From contig CAZABP010000025.1 in NCBI GenBank assembly GCA_964483245.1, positions 3,938 through 67,937 of the forward strand: a stretch of 64,000 bases of DNA, written 5' to 3'. A program made the position numbers and the translations under genes. The DNA is from CAZABP01 sp964483245 (GTDB lineage Bacteria; Planctomycetota; UBA1135; UBA2386). A model generated the notes under the pieces. The model saw nothing but the letters and a program-made list of their open reading frames with translations. It was not told the origin of the DNA and did not search any database. This document shows, piece after piece, positions 19,133 through 28,080 of the stretch (position 1 is its first letter; the number at the start of each line of letters is the position of its first letter).

Positions 19133-19930
19133 CTACCTCGGCGCCAGCAGCGGCACGAGATCCTGCAGCCGCGGGTCGGCGCGCAGCAGCGCAGGATCGA
19201 GGGTCGGATCGCCGTCCAGCGCGCGGGCGACCAGCGCGAGGCTGGCCAGCCACTCGGCGGCGTTGGCGGCATCGCGCGCTGCGGCGAACCGCCGCCGCGC
19301 CTCGTCGACCAGCGCGCGCGCACGCACGCGGTCGCCGGTGCGCAGCGCGCCGGCGATCAGCCGCAACGACAGCCACGCGCGTCGTTCGCCGAGCAGCACG
19401 CGCGCCACGTCCTGCGGTGGGAGTGCCTCGATTGCGCGCGCGAGCAGGGCGTCGGCGGCGTCGCTCGGATCCTGGGCGAACCGCGCGCGCCACAGTTCGG
19501 CGAGCTGCGGGTCCTGTTCGGTGCGGATCGTCACCAGGGACGCCATCGCGCCGAGCAGGCGGTCGGCGCCGTCGGGGTCGCGCGGCAGCGCCTGTTCGAG
19601 CAGGTCGAGGCCGGCCAGCAGCAGCGCGAACGCGCGCTCCGGCCCGTCCGCCTGCAGCGACGCATCGAACGCGAGCTTGGCGGCGAAGTGGATGTGCCCG
19701 TCGGTCCAGCGCGGCAGCAGGTCGAGCAGCCAGCGTCCCTGCGCGGCGTAGGCCGCCGGCGAACCTTCGTGCGCGGTCGCCGCGAGGCTGCTCCACAGCA
19801 CCGGCAGCAACAGCGGGCGCGCGGCGGCGCGCGCGAGCAACGCCGGCTCGCGCGGCGCGCCCTCCGCGACCGCCACCGCGCCGAGCCAACCGAGTGCCAG
19901 CCCGGCGCCGAGCAGCAGGGTGCGGGTCAT
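19133..19930 (-). CDS. Exported alpha-helical repeat protein, unknown
   Basis: 265 residues. A signal peptide (LLLGAGLALGWLGAVAVAEG) is followed by Ala/Leu-rich helices (YAAQGRWLLDLLPRW, AFALLLAGLDLLEQAL, ARALVDEARRRFAAARDAANAAEWLASL) that look like TPR-type pairs. It overlaps the upstream membrane-protein gene (ATGA) and precedes DedA by two bases. No specific family is recognised. Probably a periplasmic accessory factor of the ABC/DedA operon. Confidence 0.68.
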   Translation of the reverse strand: MTRTLLLGAGLALGWLGAVAVAEGAPREPALLARAAARPLLLPVLWSSLAATAHEGSPAAYAAQGRWLLDLLPRWTDGHIHFAAKLAFDASLQADGPERAFALLLAGLDLLEQALPRDPDGADRLLGAMASLVTIRTEQDPQLAELWRARFAQDPSDAADALLARAIEALPPQDVARVLLGERRAWLSLRLIAGALRTGDRVRARALVDEARRRFAAARDAANAAEWLASLALVARALDGDPTLDPALLRADPRLQDLVPLLAPR

Positions 19931-20949
19931 GCCAGCCGCCGCTGAAGGAGCCAGACGGCGAGGAGCGGCGCGGTCATCGCGCAGAAGACACCCCATAGCA
20001 GCAGGGTGGTCAACGGTTCGGCGCCGAGCCAGCGGCCGGAGGCGAGCGCGCGCATTCCCTCCGACATCGGTGAGCGGCCGGGCGCGAACGCGGCCGCGAG
20101 CAACAGCAGCAGCCAGGTGAGGTGCAGCAGCGGCAACGACAACCGCCGGCGCAACAGCCAGACACATGCGGCACACCCGACCGCCGGCAACAGCCATTGC
20201 AGCGCGGCGAGCGCGGCGTTCCAGCCGGCGGCGTGTGCCGCGCCGGTCACGGCGCGCAGGCTGCCGGGCGGGAACCACAGCGCGAGTCCCGGCTCCGGCA
20301 ACCGTTCGAGCCGGACCTCCGTCGTGCCGGCCGGCAGCGGCAGTTCGACCGGGGCATCGTTGCCGTGGATCTGCAGCGGCGTGTCGAGCAGCGCGGCTGC
20401 GCCGGCATGGACCTGGATCCGTGCCGGCTGCAGATCGCCGGACGACGGCAGCAGCGCGCGCGGGTGCAGCCGCAGACCGCGCGTTCCGTCGGGGAGCTGC
20501 GACAGCTCGAGGTGGGTGCGCTGCTGGTCCAGGTACTCACCGTTGCGCGGGGTCAGCGGCACCTCGGCATGCGCAGGCGGGGGCGCGGCGCCGCGCCAGC
20601 CGAGCGCCAGACTGAACAGCAGGCCGAGCAATGCCAGCCCAGCCGCGGCCAGCAGCAGATGCACCGCGAACGCAGCCGCGGCGCGCGCGCTCTCGCCCGG
20701 GATCCGCTCGAGCCAGGCGGCGCCTGCGCGCTCGCGCCCGAACGTCGGCCAGGAGTCGAGCAGCAGCGCGCCGGTCAGCGCGCACCAGATCGCGGCCGGG
20801 ACGTGCAGCCACAGTGCGAGCGGTGCGCCCTCGGCTTCCGGCACCGTGTCGAGCAGGAACGGCAGCAGCAGCGTCAGCGCCGCGACCGGGACGAACCAGC
20901 GCGCCAGGCGCAGCGCGGCCGGTCGCAGCGCGAGCCAGAACCCGTTCAT
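19927..20949 (-). CDS. ABC-2-like multi-pass membrane protein
   Basis: 340 residues from the ATG at 20949. Hydrophobic helices lie near residues 20-40, 46-68, 90-118 and in the C-terminal third (LQWLLPAVGCAACVWLL, LLHLTWLLLLLAAAFAPG, LTTLLLWGVFCAMTAPLLAVWLL). A large soluble domain of about 120 residues, rich in beta strands, lies between them. By position, directly coupled to an ABC ATPase gene (ATGA), it should be the permease-like component, although sequence motifs of ABC-2 permeases are not obvious. Possibly a divergent gliding or exporter permease. Confidence 0.66.
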   Translation of the reverse strand: MNGFWLALRPAALRLARWFVPVAALTLLLPFLLDTVPEAEGAPLALWLHVPAAIWCALTGALLLDSWPTFGRERAGAAWLERIPGESARAAAAFAVHLLLAAAGLALLGLLFSLALGWRGAAPPPAHAEVPLTPRNGEYLDQQRTHLELSQLPDGTRGLRLHPRALLPSSGDLQPARIQVHAGAAALLDTPLQIHGNDAPVELPLPAGTTEVRLERLPEPGLALWFPPGSLRAVTGAAHAAGWNAALAALQWLLPAVGCAACVWLLRRRLSLPLLHLTWLLLLLAAAFAPGRSPMSEGMRALASGRWLGAEPLTTLLLWGVFCAMTAPLLAVWLLQRRLA

Positions 20950-21785
20950 CCGGCTGCCGTGCCGCGGGCGCGGAACCATTCGTACAGATGGCGGCGCGCC
21001 GGTCGGCTGTGGCGCAGCTCGGCCCCGGCGGCGGTGATCTGGCGGACCAGCTCGGCGGGCAGCCGGTCACTGCCGCCGCGGAACTCGAGCTGCCAACCAT
21101 CGCCGGCCAGCAGCTCGTCGAGAGTCCCCTGCGCGGCGACGGTGCCCTGTTCGAGCAGGCAGACGCGGTCGCAGACCTGCTCGACTTCGTCGAGGTGGTG
21201 CGAGGCGAGCAGGATCGCGGTCCCGGCGGCGCGTCGTTCGCGCAGCAGCTCGATCAGGCGCAGCGAACCGGAGGGATCGATGCCCGCAGTCGGCTCGTCG
21301 AGCAGCAGGATCCGGGGCTCGGTCAGCAGCGCGGCGGCGACCGCGAGGCGACGGCGCATGCCGGTGCTGTAGGTCCGGTGCATGCGGTCGGCGGCGGACG
21401 TCAGCTCGAGCGAGACGAGCAGCTCGTCGGCGCGCCGGCGCACGACTCCGGCCGGCAGGCCCTGCAGGGCGCCGACGGCGCGCAGCAGCTCGCGGCCGGT
21501 CAGGCGCGGGAGCGGGAGCGGTCCTTCCGGCGCGAAGCCGACCTGCGGGACGAGCTCGCGCGCGTGCGCCGGAAGCCCGAGCAGTGTCGCGGTGCCCTGC
21601 TGCGGACGCAGCTCGCCGGACAGGATCCGCAGCAGAGTGGTCTTGCCAGAGCCGTTCGGGCCGAGCAGCCCGACGACTTCGCCCGGATCGACCCGCAGGT
21701 CGATCGCGCGCAGGGCTTCGACCGCGGGCTGTCGCCAGCGTGCCGGAAAGCGCAGGGAGACAGCGCGCACGTCGATCGCTGGCAT
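20946..21785 (-). CDS. ABC transporter ATP-binding protein
   Basis: 279 residues. Walker A GPNGSGKTTLL near residue 43, Q-loop replaced by VGFAPEGPLPL, signature YSTGMRRRLAVAAALL, Walker B ILLLDEPTAGID, and H-loop LASHHLDEVEQ. The degenerate signature and the ABC-2-like order place it with ATPases of ABC-2 exporters. A C-terminal ~55-residue domain follows, as in NodI/CcmA-type ATPases. First gene of a four-gene operon with a membrane protein, an exported helical protein and DedA. The substrate is unknown. Confidence 0.92.
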   Translation of the reverse strand: MPAIDVRAVSLRFPARWRQPAVEALRAIDLRVDPGEVVGLLGPNGSGKTTLLRILSGELRPQQGTATLLGLPAHARELVPQVGFAPEGPLPLPRLTGRELLRAVGALQGLPAGVVRRRADELLVSLELTSAADRMHRTYSTGMRRRLAVAAALLTEPRILLLDEPTAGIDPSGSLRLIELLRERRAAGTAILLASHHLDEVEQVCDRVCLLEQGTVAAQGTLDELLAGDGWQLEFRGGSDRLPAELVRQITAAGAELRHSRPARRHLYEWFRARGTAAG

Positions 21786-21815
21786 CGCCGCGCGGATGCT
21801 ATCTTGCGGCCCGGT

Positions 21816-21887
21816 ATGCGTCGTGCAGGGAATGTCCGGCTTCGCCCGCCCGTGCGCCGGGCCATGCAGCGCGGGTGCGCGCGATGA
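21816..21887 (+). CDS. Possible 23-aa upstream leader ORF
   Basis: The ATG at 21816 lies eleven bases after a TATCTT -10-like box (21800-21805) and opens a 23-codon, Arg-rich frame whose TGA overlaps the FHA-protein ATG at 21884 (ATGA). It matches the spacing of promoter and start seen at other genes here. It may therefore be a translated leader that couples to the FHA gene. No homologue is known; the call rests on position only. Confidence 0.4.
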   Translation: MRRAGNVRLRPPVRRAMQRGCAR

Positions 21888-22558
21888 CCGGATTCCTCGT
21901 GTTGCCGGATGGCAGCCGCGTGCCGGTCTGGAACGGGATGGTCATCGGGCGCACGACGCCGAGCGACGTCGTCGTGCAGGACGGGAAGATCTCGCGCCGG
22001 CATGCCCGGCTGTTGGTCAGCCACGGCGTCGTCGAACTCGAGGATCTCGGCTCGAGCAACGGCACGATGCTGAACGGCAAGCAGATCAGCCGCCGCGTCG
22101 TGCGTGACGGGGATCGGATCCAGGTCGGCACCAGCGAGCTCGCATATCTCGAGGCGCAGGCGGAAACCCCGGTGGCGAGACCGGCGCCCGTGCGCGAGCA
22201 GGGGATGCCGAAGCCGGCGCCGGCCGCGGCCGCGCCGCCGCCGAGCGCGCCAGCGCCGGACGTTCCGCCGCCGAGCGCGCCGGCGTCCGGATTCGAGGTG
22301 CTCGAGTTCGCCGACGAAGAAGTCGTGACCGTGCGGCAGCGCACCGAGCCCGCGCCGCGCGCAGCTCCCGCGAGTCCCGGCGCGATCCAGGCGCGCGCAC
22401 CTGGCAAGGTGCTGCAGTTCCGCAAGGTCGAAGACCGGCGCGGGCTGTTCGGCGACGACCTGCGCCAGATGCCACCGCTCGTGCGCCTGCTGATCGGTCT
22501 GCTCGCGGTTGGCGCGATGGTCGGCGCGGCCTGGCTCGCGGCGAACCTGGTCGGCTGA
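21884..22558 (+). CDS. FHA-domain membrane-anchored protein
   Basis: 224 residues. An N-terminal forkhead-associated domain (residues 1-75) has IGRTTPSDVVVQDGKISRRHARL and LEDLGSSNGTMLNGKQI, which are the phosphothreonine-binding Arg, Ser, His and Asn positions. A Pro/Ala-rich linker of about 110 residues follows, then a basic segment and one hydrophobic helix at the C-terminus (LLIGLLAVGAMVGAAWLAANL), so the FHA domain faces the cytoplasm. It probably reads Ser/Thr kinase signals near the membrane. No kinase or phosphatase gene is nearby. Confidence 0.88.
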   Translation: MTGFLVLPDGSRVPVWNGMVIGRTTPSDVVVQDGKISRRHARLLVSHGVVELEDLGSSNGTMLNGKQISRRVVRDGDRIQVGTSELAYLEAQAETPVARPAPVREQGMPKPAPAAAAPPPSAPAPDVPPPSAPASGFEVLEFADEEVVTVRQRTEPAPRAAPASPGAIQARAPGKVLQFRKVEDRRGLFGDDLRQMPPLVRLLIGLLAVGAMVGAAWLAANLVG

Positions 22559-22563
22559 TCCTG

Positions 22564-22580
22564 TTGGGGTCTGACCCCAA
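22564..22580. repeat. GGGGTCTGACCCC palindrome
   Basis: TTGGGGTCTGACCCCAA immediately after the FHA gene and at the truncated end of the pseudogene. Read on the other strand, it is preceded by TGGCGCGACTC, a flank shared with the copy at 40702. Confidence 0.85.
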
Positions 22581-22985
22581 GAGTCGCGCCAGAATGGCAG
22601 AGAGCTGCGTCGCGTGTCCGAGGCCACCGCCAGCGAGCAGCCAGCGAGCGAGCAGATAGCTGAGCGACGCGAGCAGGCCATAGAACGCGCCGTAGGTCAG
22701 CGATGCCGCCAGCGGACCGTGCTCACTCGCCAGCACGTAGAACGGCACGTCGAGTTACGGCGAGAACCAGGTCTGCCGCATCGCCGGCGCGACGTCGAAG
22801 CCCCAGCGCTGCTCGAGCAACGCGAACGGGTTGTAGTAGTGGTAGTTCAGCAGGTCCCAGCTCTGGTCCTGGCCGAGCTGGAGCGCCAGCAACACGCCCA
22901 GCAGCGGTCCGGCAAGGAACGCCACGAGCAGTTCGCGCAGACGGAGCACCGGCGGGAACGTGGGGGCTGGCGGCGGCGCTCGCAT
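22581..22985 (-). pseudogene. Broken gene for a polytopic membrane (glycosyltransferase-like) protein
   Basis: From 22985 a frame codes for a protein N-terminus with one hydrophobic helix (LLVAFLAGPLLGVLLAL), then QDQSWDLLNYHYYNPFALL and GFDVAPAMRQTWFSP. A TAA (22755-22757) interrupts it, after which the same frame continues sensibly (LDVPFYVLASEHGPL, then a second helix) before it runs into the palindrome at 22580 and loses similarity. This pattern (QD.xxNYHYYNP, LDxPFY) resembles the first loop of membrane glycosyltransferase-like proteins, which are normally several hundred residues long. The gene is therefore both interrupted and truncated. A TATGGC box lies seven bases before its ATG. 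Confidence 0.7.
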
Positions 22986-23023
22986 CGCGCGGCCATAGCC
23001 AACCGCGTGCCGTTGGCACGATT

Positions 23024-23036
23024 GGGGTCTGACCCC
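23024..23036. repeat. GGGGTCTGACCCC palindrome
   Basis: A second palindrome on the other side of the pseudogene, followed by TTTC. Together with 22564-22580 it brackets the relic. Confidence 0.85.
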
Positions 23037-23054
23037 TTTCTTGCCACGCGCGGC

Positions 23055-24155
23055 TCAGCCGAGCGAGCGCCAGATCCCGAGCAGCTTCTCTCCGCCGACG
23101 TCCCACGAGAACGATCGCGCGCGGGCGATCCGGTCGCTGCGCGCAGGGTCCTCGAACCCGAGCGACAGTGCGGCGCGCATCGCTCGGGACCAGGCGCTGG
23201 CGTCCTCGGCCGGCAGCACGGTGCCGGTCGTACCGACCACCTCAGGCAGCGCGCCGCGATCGCTGACCAGCACCGGACGACCGGCGGCGAGGCCTTCGAG
23301 CGCGGCAAGACCGAATCCCTCTTCCAGCGAGGGCACGAGCACCGCTGCGGCTCCGGCGTACAGCGTGCCGAGCCGCGCGTCGTCGACCTCGTCCAGGAAG
23401 TCCACGTGCGGCGTCAGCTCGAGCATCGCCGCCCGTTCCGCCAGCTCGCGCCGCATGCCACGGTCGGCGCCAGCGAACAGCAGCCGCGGCGGTGGCTCGT
23501 CGCCATCCGGCCAACCTTCGATCAGCTGCGCGAGTGCCGACAGCAGCAGCAGCGGGTTCTTGCGCGGTTCGAGATGGCCGACGTGCAGGAAGTACGGCGG
23601 ATCGAACCCCGGCTTGCGCGCGATCCCGAGCAGCGCGGGCGCGACCGCGTTCGGAATCACGGTCAGCGGCGGCAACAGGCCGCCGAGCGCCGTGCGCAGC
23701 GTGTGCGCGGTGTGCTCACTCGGCACGACGACGTGCGCGACGCGGCGCATCGCGAGGCGCAGCAGCCGCTTCGTCACCCACACCGGGCGCCGCCGGTGCG
23801 GCCCGAGATCGCGCAGATCGTGCACGGTCAGCACGACCGGGCACGGCAGCCGGCGCGGGACCGGAAGCAGTCCGAGGTCGAGCACCGTGGCGCCGATCTC
23901 GGCCAGCAGTTTCGGCAGCACCCGCCGCTCGGCCAGCGCGCGGCGCCAGGTCGGCCCGGGCGGAATCTCGACCGGCAGCCAGCGCACGCCGGATGGAGCG
24001 TCGTCGAACGTGACGCCCGGCCGGTGCAGCACCGTCACCGCCTCGCCGGCTTCCAGCCGCGGCGCGATCGCCGCGAGCAGGTGCAGCAGGCGCCGGTTCG
24101 CCCCGGAAGGCTGACCATCGAGCAACCAACCGGCGACAGCGGCGTGCAGTCTCAC
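23055..24155 (-). CDS. GT4 family glycosyltransferase
   Basis: 366 residues from a GTG at 24155. GT-B fold: N-terminal AGWLLDGQPSGANRRLLHLL; middle VVLTVHDLRDLGPHRR and VPSEHTAHTL; C-terminal YFLHVGHLEPRKNPLLL, VLVPSLEEGFGLAALEGLAAGRPVLVSDRGALPEVVG with the E-x7-E donor site. Third of three consecutive GT4 genes on the reverse strand, 32 bases after the preceding one. Cytoplasmic, in assembly of an unidentified glycan. Confidence 0.88.
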   Translation of the reverse strand: MRLHAAVAGWLLDGQPSGANRRLLHLLAAIAPRLEAGEAVTVLHRPGVTFDDAPSGVRWLPVEIPPGPTWRRALAERRVLPKLLAEIGATVLDLGLLPVPRRLPCPVVLTVHDLRDLGPHRRRPVWVTKRLLRLAMRRVAHVVVPSEHTAHTLRTALGGLLPPLTVIPNAVAPALLGIARKPGFDPPYFLHVGHLEPRKNPLLLLSALAQLIEGWPDGDEPPPRLLFAGADRGMRRELAERAAMLELTPHVDFLDEVDDARLGTLYAGAAAVLVPSLEEGFGLAALEGLAAGRPVLVSDRGALPEVVGTTGTVLPAEDASAWSRAMRAALSLGFEDPARSDRIARARSFSWDVGGEKLLGIWRSLG

Positions 24156-24187
24156 CGGCTCGCAGCCTCGGTCATGCGGCGCGAAGC

Positions 24188-25204
24188 CTAACCTGCACCG
24201 TTCGCGATCCGCGCGAGCAGTTCTGCATGAACCCGAGCCCATGCGGCCGCGGCGGCAGCCGGCCGCCGCCCTGCGGCACGCGCGAGCCCGCGCTCGCGCA
24301 GCGCACTGCGCAATGCGCCGTCGTCGTGGATCCGGATCAACGCATCCGCGATCGCGGCTTCATCCACCGGGTCCACAGTCAGCGCCGCATCGCCGGCGAG
24401 TTCGGCAAGGGCGCCGAGGTTGCTGGTCACGACCGGCACGCCGTGGGCGAAGGCCTCGAGCACCGGCAGGCCGTAGCCCTCGAGCAGCGAGACGTGCACG
24501 ACCGCACGCGCGCGCCGCAGGCGCTGCAGCTTCTCGTCTTCCGCGAGATACCCACCCGGCTGCTGCGGGCCGATCAGACAGAGTTCCGGTAGATCCGGTC
24601 GCTGTGCACGCGCGGCTGCGTGTGCACGCAGCAGGCGCGGCAGGTTCTTGCGCGGGCGGGCGTCGCCGAGCACGAGGAACGGACCACGCAGCGCGTCCGG
24701 CGACGCGGGCAGATCCGGCGCGCGCACGCCATGCGGCACGACGAACAGCCGTGCCGGCGGCGCCCCGTCGGCAAGGCAATCGGCACGCGTCGCTTCGCTC
24801 GGGACCAGGATCGCAGCAGCGCGGCGCCAGGCCCGCCGCGCGGCGAGCCGGTGACGCCACGACCGGCCGGCGTCGGCGAACTCCGGCGCGTGCCGCCACG
24901 GGACGTCGTGCACGGTCGCGACGAGGGGGCCGCGGGACCACGGCGGCAGCGCCGCCACCGGACTGTGGTACAGCGTCGCGCCGACCCGGCGCAGCAGGCG
25001 CGGCAGCGCAAACTCCCGCGCCCACCATCCATGCGGCACGCGCAGCACGCGCAGATCCAGCTCGACTTCCGGCGCTGTACGCGGCAGCAGCAACACGCAT
25101 GCGTGCCTGGTCAGCTGCAGATACGCGGCAAGCGTGTCGAGGAACGAGCGCCCGACTCCGGTGATCGGACCGCTGCCGAGCACGCTGCCGTCGAACACGA
25201 TCAC
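24188..25204 (-). CDS. GT4 family glycosyltransferase
   Basis: 338 residues from the GTG at 25204, which overlaps the upstream stop (GTGA). N-terminal GSGPITGVGRSFLDTLAAYL; VATVHDVPWRHAPEF; ILVPSEATRADCL; FLVLGDARPRKNLPRLLRA; HVSLLEGYGLPVLEAFAHGVPVVTSNLGALAELAG. The E-x7-E nucleotide-sugar motif is intact. A longer reading frame exists upstream, but it lies antiparallel inside the neighbouring gene and is not needed. Middle gene of the three-gene GT4 operon. Confidence 0.87.
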   Translation of the reverse strand: MIVFDGSVLGSGPITGVGRSFLDTLAAYLQLTRHACVLLLPRTAPEVELDLRVLRVPHGWWAREFALPRLLRRVGATLYHSPVAALPPWSRGPLVATVHDVPWRHAPEFADAGRSWRHRLAARRAWRRAAAILVPSEATRADCLADGAPPARLFVVPHGVRAPDLPASPDALRGPFLVLGDARPRKNLPRLLRAHAAARAQRPDLPELCLIGPQQPGGYLAEDEKLQRLRRARAVVHVSLLEGYGLPVLEAFAHGVPVVTSNLGALAELAGDAALTVDPVDEAAIADALIRIHDDGALRSALRERGLARAAGRRPAAAAAAWARVHAELLARIANGAG

Positions 25205-26295
25205 GCAACGACCTCGCGATACAGCTCGGCGTAGGCGGCCGCGCAAGCATCCCAGCGGTACCGTGCGACGCGCGCATGCCCGCGTTCGCGCAGCTGCGCA
25301 CGCAGCCGGGCATCGTTCCAGACCCTTGCGGCGCCGGCCGCGATCGCCGACGCGTCCTGCGGATCGCACAGCACCGCCGTATCTCCGAGCACCTCCGCCA
25401 ACGCCGGCGTCTCCCCGGCGACGACCGGGATGCCGGCAGCCATCGCCTCGAGCGGTGGGAAGCCGAAGCCTTCGAGTTGCGACGGGTACACGAGCAGCCG
25501 CGCGTCGCGAAGCAGCCCGGTCAGTTGCGCATCTCCGGCGTCCGGCAACCAGCGCAGCAGTCCTTCTGCTTCCGCCTGCTGCAGGGCCGCAACCGCCTCG
25601 ACGCATTCCCAGCCGCGACGGCCGACGACGACCAGCGGCGGACGGGGCGCCGGCAGCAGGCGCCATGCCGTGATCAGTCGGATGTGGTTCTTGCGCGGTT
25701 CGATCGTGCCGATGCACAGCGCGTGGGCTTCCCGGCCCGGCCCGCCCGCGTGGTCCCGCGGCAGATGGTCTGCGCCGAACGGGATCACGCGGAACTTCGC
25801 CGCCGGGAGCTGCAGCAGCTCGATCGCCTGGTCGCGCGTCGCGGCCGTCGGAACGGCGATCCGCGCCGCCTGCATCGCCGCGGCGCGCGCGCGAGCCGCG
25901 AGCCCGGCGCCGGCCGCACCGTGGAACGCCGGATCGGCCGCGAACGCTACGTCGTGCAGCGTCAACACGGTTGGTCGACGGCGCACCGGCGGATGGATCG
26001 TGTCGGTCCAATGGAACAGATCCACGCCGCCGCACAGCGCGCCCGCATCGATCCCGGTGCGCGCGCAGACAGGCTGCCAGCGCCCCGGCAGCGGCCAGCG
26101 GCGCAGCGCCGGGACGAGCTCGGCCGGAGGTGCGACCCGGGCGCGGGCGAGCGCATGCCCGAACAGCCGCAGCTCGAGGTCGGTGCGGCGCGCCAGCGCC
26201 CGCGCAAGCTCTCGCGTGGCGCGCGCGATCCCCGCCGCGCCGAGCAGCGCCGGCCGGAAGTCGAGTCCGACGCGAAGTCGCGGCTCCGGCCCCAT
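25201..26295 (-). CDS. GT4 family glycosyltransferase
   Basis: 364 residues from the ATG at 26295. N-terminal RVGLDFRPALLGAAGIARATRELARAL; TVLTLHDVAFAADPAF; CIGTIEPRKNHIRLI; VYPSQLEGFGFPPLEAMAAGIPVVAGETPALAEVLGD. First gene of the GT4 operon. A TATCGT box lies at 26305-26310 on the reverse strand, nine bases before the start, and faces the promoter of the divergent exported-protein gene. Predicted cytoplasmic transferase using a nucleotide sugar; the donor is unknown. Confidence 0.9.
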   Translation of the reverse strand: MGPEPRLRVGLDFRPALLGAAGIARATRELARALARRTDLELRLFGHALARARVAPPAELVPALRRWPLPGRWQPVCARTGIDAGALCGGVDLFHWTDTIHPPVRRRPTVLTLHDVAFAADPAFHGAAGAGLAARARAAAMQAARIAVPTAATRDQAIELLQLPAAKFRVIPFGADHLPRDHAGGPGREAHALCIGTIEPRKNHIRLITAWRLLPAPRPPLVVVGRRGWECVEAVAALQQAEAEGLLRWLPDAGDAQLTGLLRDARLLVYPSQLEGFGFPPLEAMAAGIPVVAGETPALAEVLGDTAVLCDPQDASAIAAGAARVWNDARLRAQLRERGHARVARYRWDACAAAYAELYREVVA

Positions 26296-26362
26296 CGGCC
26301 GGTCACGATAGCCGTCGCAACCGCGGCGGCGACGCGGGCTATCCTCCTTCACCCCCGTTCCC

Positions 26363-27934
26363 TTGGCGTCGACGCGTTCCCCGTTCCAGCTCCTGGCAGG
26401 CCTGCTGCTGCTCGGTGGTCTGGTCGCTTATCTCGGAGTCTCCGTGTTCGCTGGCGATCCGCCGGCCGAGATCCGGATCCCGGGACCGGCCGGTGACAAC
26501 GTCGTCGCCGAGCTGCCGCCAGAACCGGCGGCACCGGCCTCGGCGGCCCCCGCGAACGACGCGATCGTGCGCTACACGGTCGACCTCGAGCCGCGCGCCG
26601 CGCTGGGTCCGCCGGCGCAGCTCCGTCCCGAGGTCGAAGTCCGGCGCGGGCAGATCCCGGTGCATGCCGCCGTGGAGTGGCTCGCGGGGCCGGCGGCGCT
26701 GCCGTGGATCGAGCCGCGCCCCACCCAGAGGCACCTGTTGCGGATCACACCTGCCGGCGGTTCCGCGCTGTTCCGGATCGTGCGGATCCCGCCCGAGCCG
26801 GGCGCTCCGATCCTGGTCGAGCTGCAGGGGACCCACGTCGTCGCCGGGAACGTGCACGGGCCGGACGGCGCACCGCTCGCCGGCGCTTCGATCTGGGCGG
26901 CGGGTGCGGAAGCGCAGACCGATGAGCGCGGGCGGTTCGAGGTCGCGGGCGTCCCCGGCGGCGATGGTGTTCCGATCGTCGTGCAGGCTGAGGGCATGGC
27001 GACGCAGCACCTGGTGCTGCAGCTCACCGGGCCGGCAGACGCGTTGCGATTCGACCTGGCGCCGGCGGCGACGGTGCAGGTGCAGCTCGCGGCCGAAGCC
27101 GTCGCGGGGGCATCGCCGCAGCTGTTCGTCGCACCGGCCGGCAGCGGCGCGCACACCGCGGCGCTTGCGTATCCGTTCTTCTTCCAGGCGGTTCGCGGTG
27201 GGGTCCCATTCGATGGCGATGGCCGCGCGCAGCTCCGGGACCTGCCCCGCGGGATCGCCGTGCGCCTGCATCTGCAGGATCCGCTGCGCGCCAGCGTCGA
27301 CGCACCGGTCGTCACGACCGGCGCCGAGCTCGCGCGTGCGCAGCTGCGCGCGCAGGAGGTGCCGCTGCTGCACGGGCAGTTGATCCTCGCGCGCGGCGGC
27401 GCCCCGGCCGACGGGATCGTGCGCGCGACGGTTCCGGGCGCGGGCACGCGCCGGATCGTGGAGCAGGATTGGATCCTGCCACCGGCTGCGCATCTGGACG
27501 GGGATCTCGTCGCGCACGTGGCCGCAGACGGATCGTTCACGATCGGCTTGCGCCAGCAAGGACGCAACGCGCTCGTGACCGCGATCGCGCCGGGATGCTG
27601 GCAGCGCAGCGTCGAGCTGCGCGGCCGGCCGGATGGGCCAGCGGCGCCATGGCTGATGCCGGCGTTCAGCGGCGACGCTGTGGCGGAGACGCCCGAGCTG
27701 AGGCTCGACTTCCCGGCGGCCGGCCCGTTCGAGCTGAGGATCCGCCAACACGGAAAGACCCTGCGCGACTGGACGCGCTGGTCACCGGCGGAACCGTTCC
27801 GCGTCGCGCTGCGCGAGCCGGTGTTGCTCGATCTGGACGTGACGCGCCTGCCTCTCGATGGCAGCGAGCCGACGGTGACGCAGCTGCGAGACGTCGTCGT
27901 CACCGGCGCGCAGGCGCTCGTCGTCCCGCACTGA
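26363..27934 (+). CDS. Large exported protein with carboxypeptidase-regulatory-like domain
   Basis: 523 residues, read from a TTG at 26363; no better start exists. One N-terminal hydrophobic helix (LLAGLLLLGGLVAYLGVSVFAG) serves as a signal anchor, followed by a Pro/Ala-rich linker. Around residues 155-215 there is a carboxypeptidase-regulatory-like (CarboxypepD_reg) segment: VVAGNVHGPDGAPLAGASIWAAG, TDERGRFEVAGVPGG. The rest is beta-rich without catalytic motifs. A TATCCT box lies at 26340-26345. Probably a periplasmic or surface structural protein. No family beyond that domain is recognised. Confidence 0.72.
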   Translation: MASTRSPFQLLAGLLLLGGLVAYLGVSVFAGDPPAEIRIPGPAGDNVVAELPPEPAAPASAAPANDAIVRYTVDLEPRAALGPPAQLRPEVEVRRGQIPVHAAVEWLAGPAALPWIEPRPTQRHLLRITPAGGSALFRIVRIPPEPGAPILVELQGTHVVAGNVHGPDGAPLAGASIWAAGAEAQTDERGRFEVAGVPGGDGVPIVVQAEGMATQHLVLQLTGPADALRFDLAPAATVQVQLAAEAVAGASPQLFVAPAGSGAHTAALAYPFFFQAVRGGVPFDGDGRAQLRDLPRGIAVRLHLQDPLRASVDAPVVTTGAELARAQLRAQEVPLLHGQLILARGGAPADGIVRATVPGAGTRRIVEQDWILPPAAHLDGDLVAHVAADGSFTIGLRQQGRNALVTAIAPGCWQRSVELRGRPDGPAAPWLMPAFSGDAVAETPELRLDFPAAGPFELRIRQHGKTLRDWTRWSPAEPFRVALREPVLLDLDVTRLPLDGSEPTVTQLRDVVVTGAQALVVPH

Positions 27935-28080
27935 GAACTGGGAATCTCCAAGCCTGAGAACCGCCAGCGTGCGGTCGCAGCGCGGGATCCGCACCGCAGC
28001 GCCGTGGCTGTGATGCATGCGCCAGCCGCGCGCAGCGAGCTACCTATACTTCGGCCCGGGAGAGTCAACGACAGCCAGGA

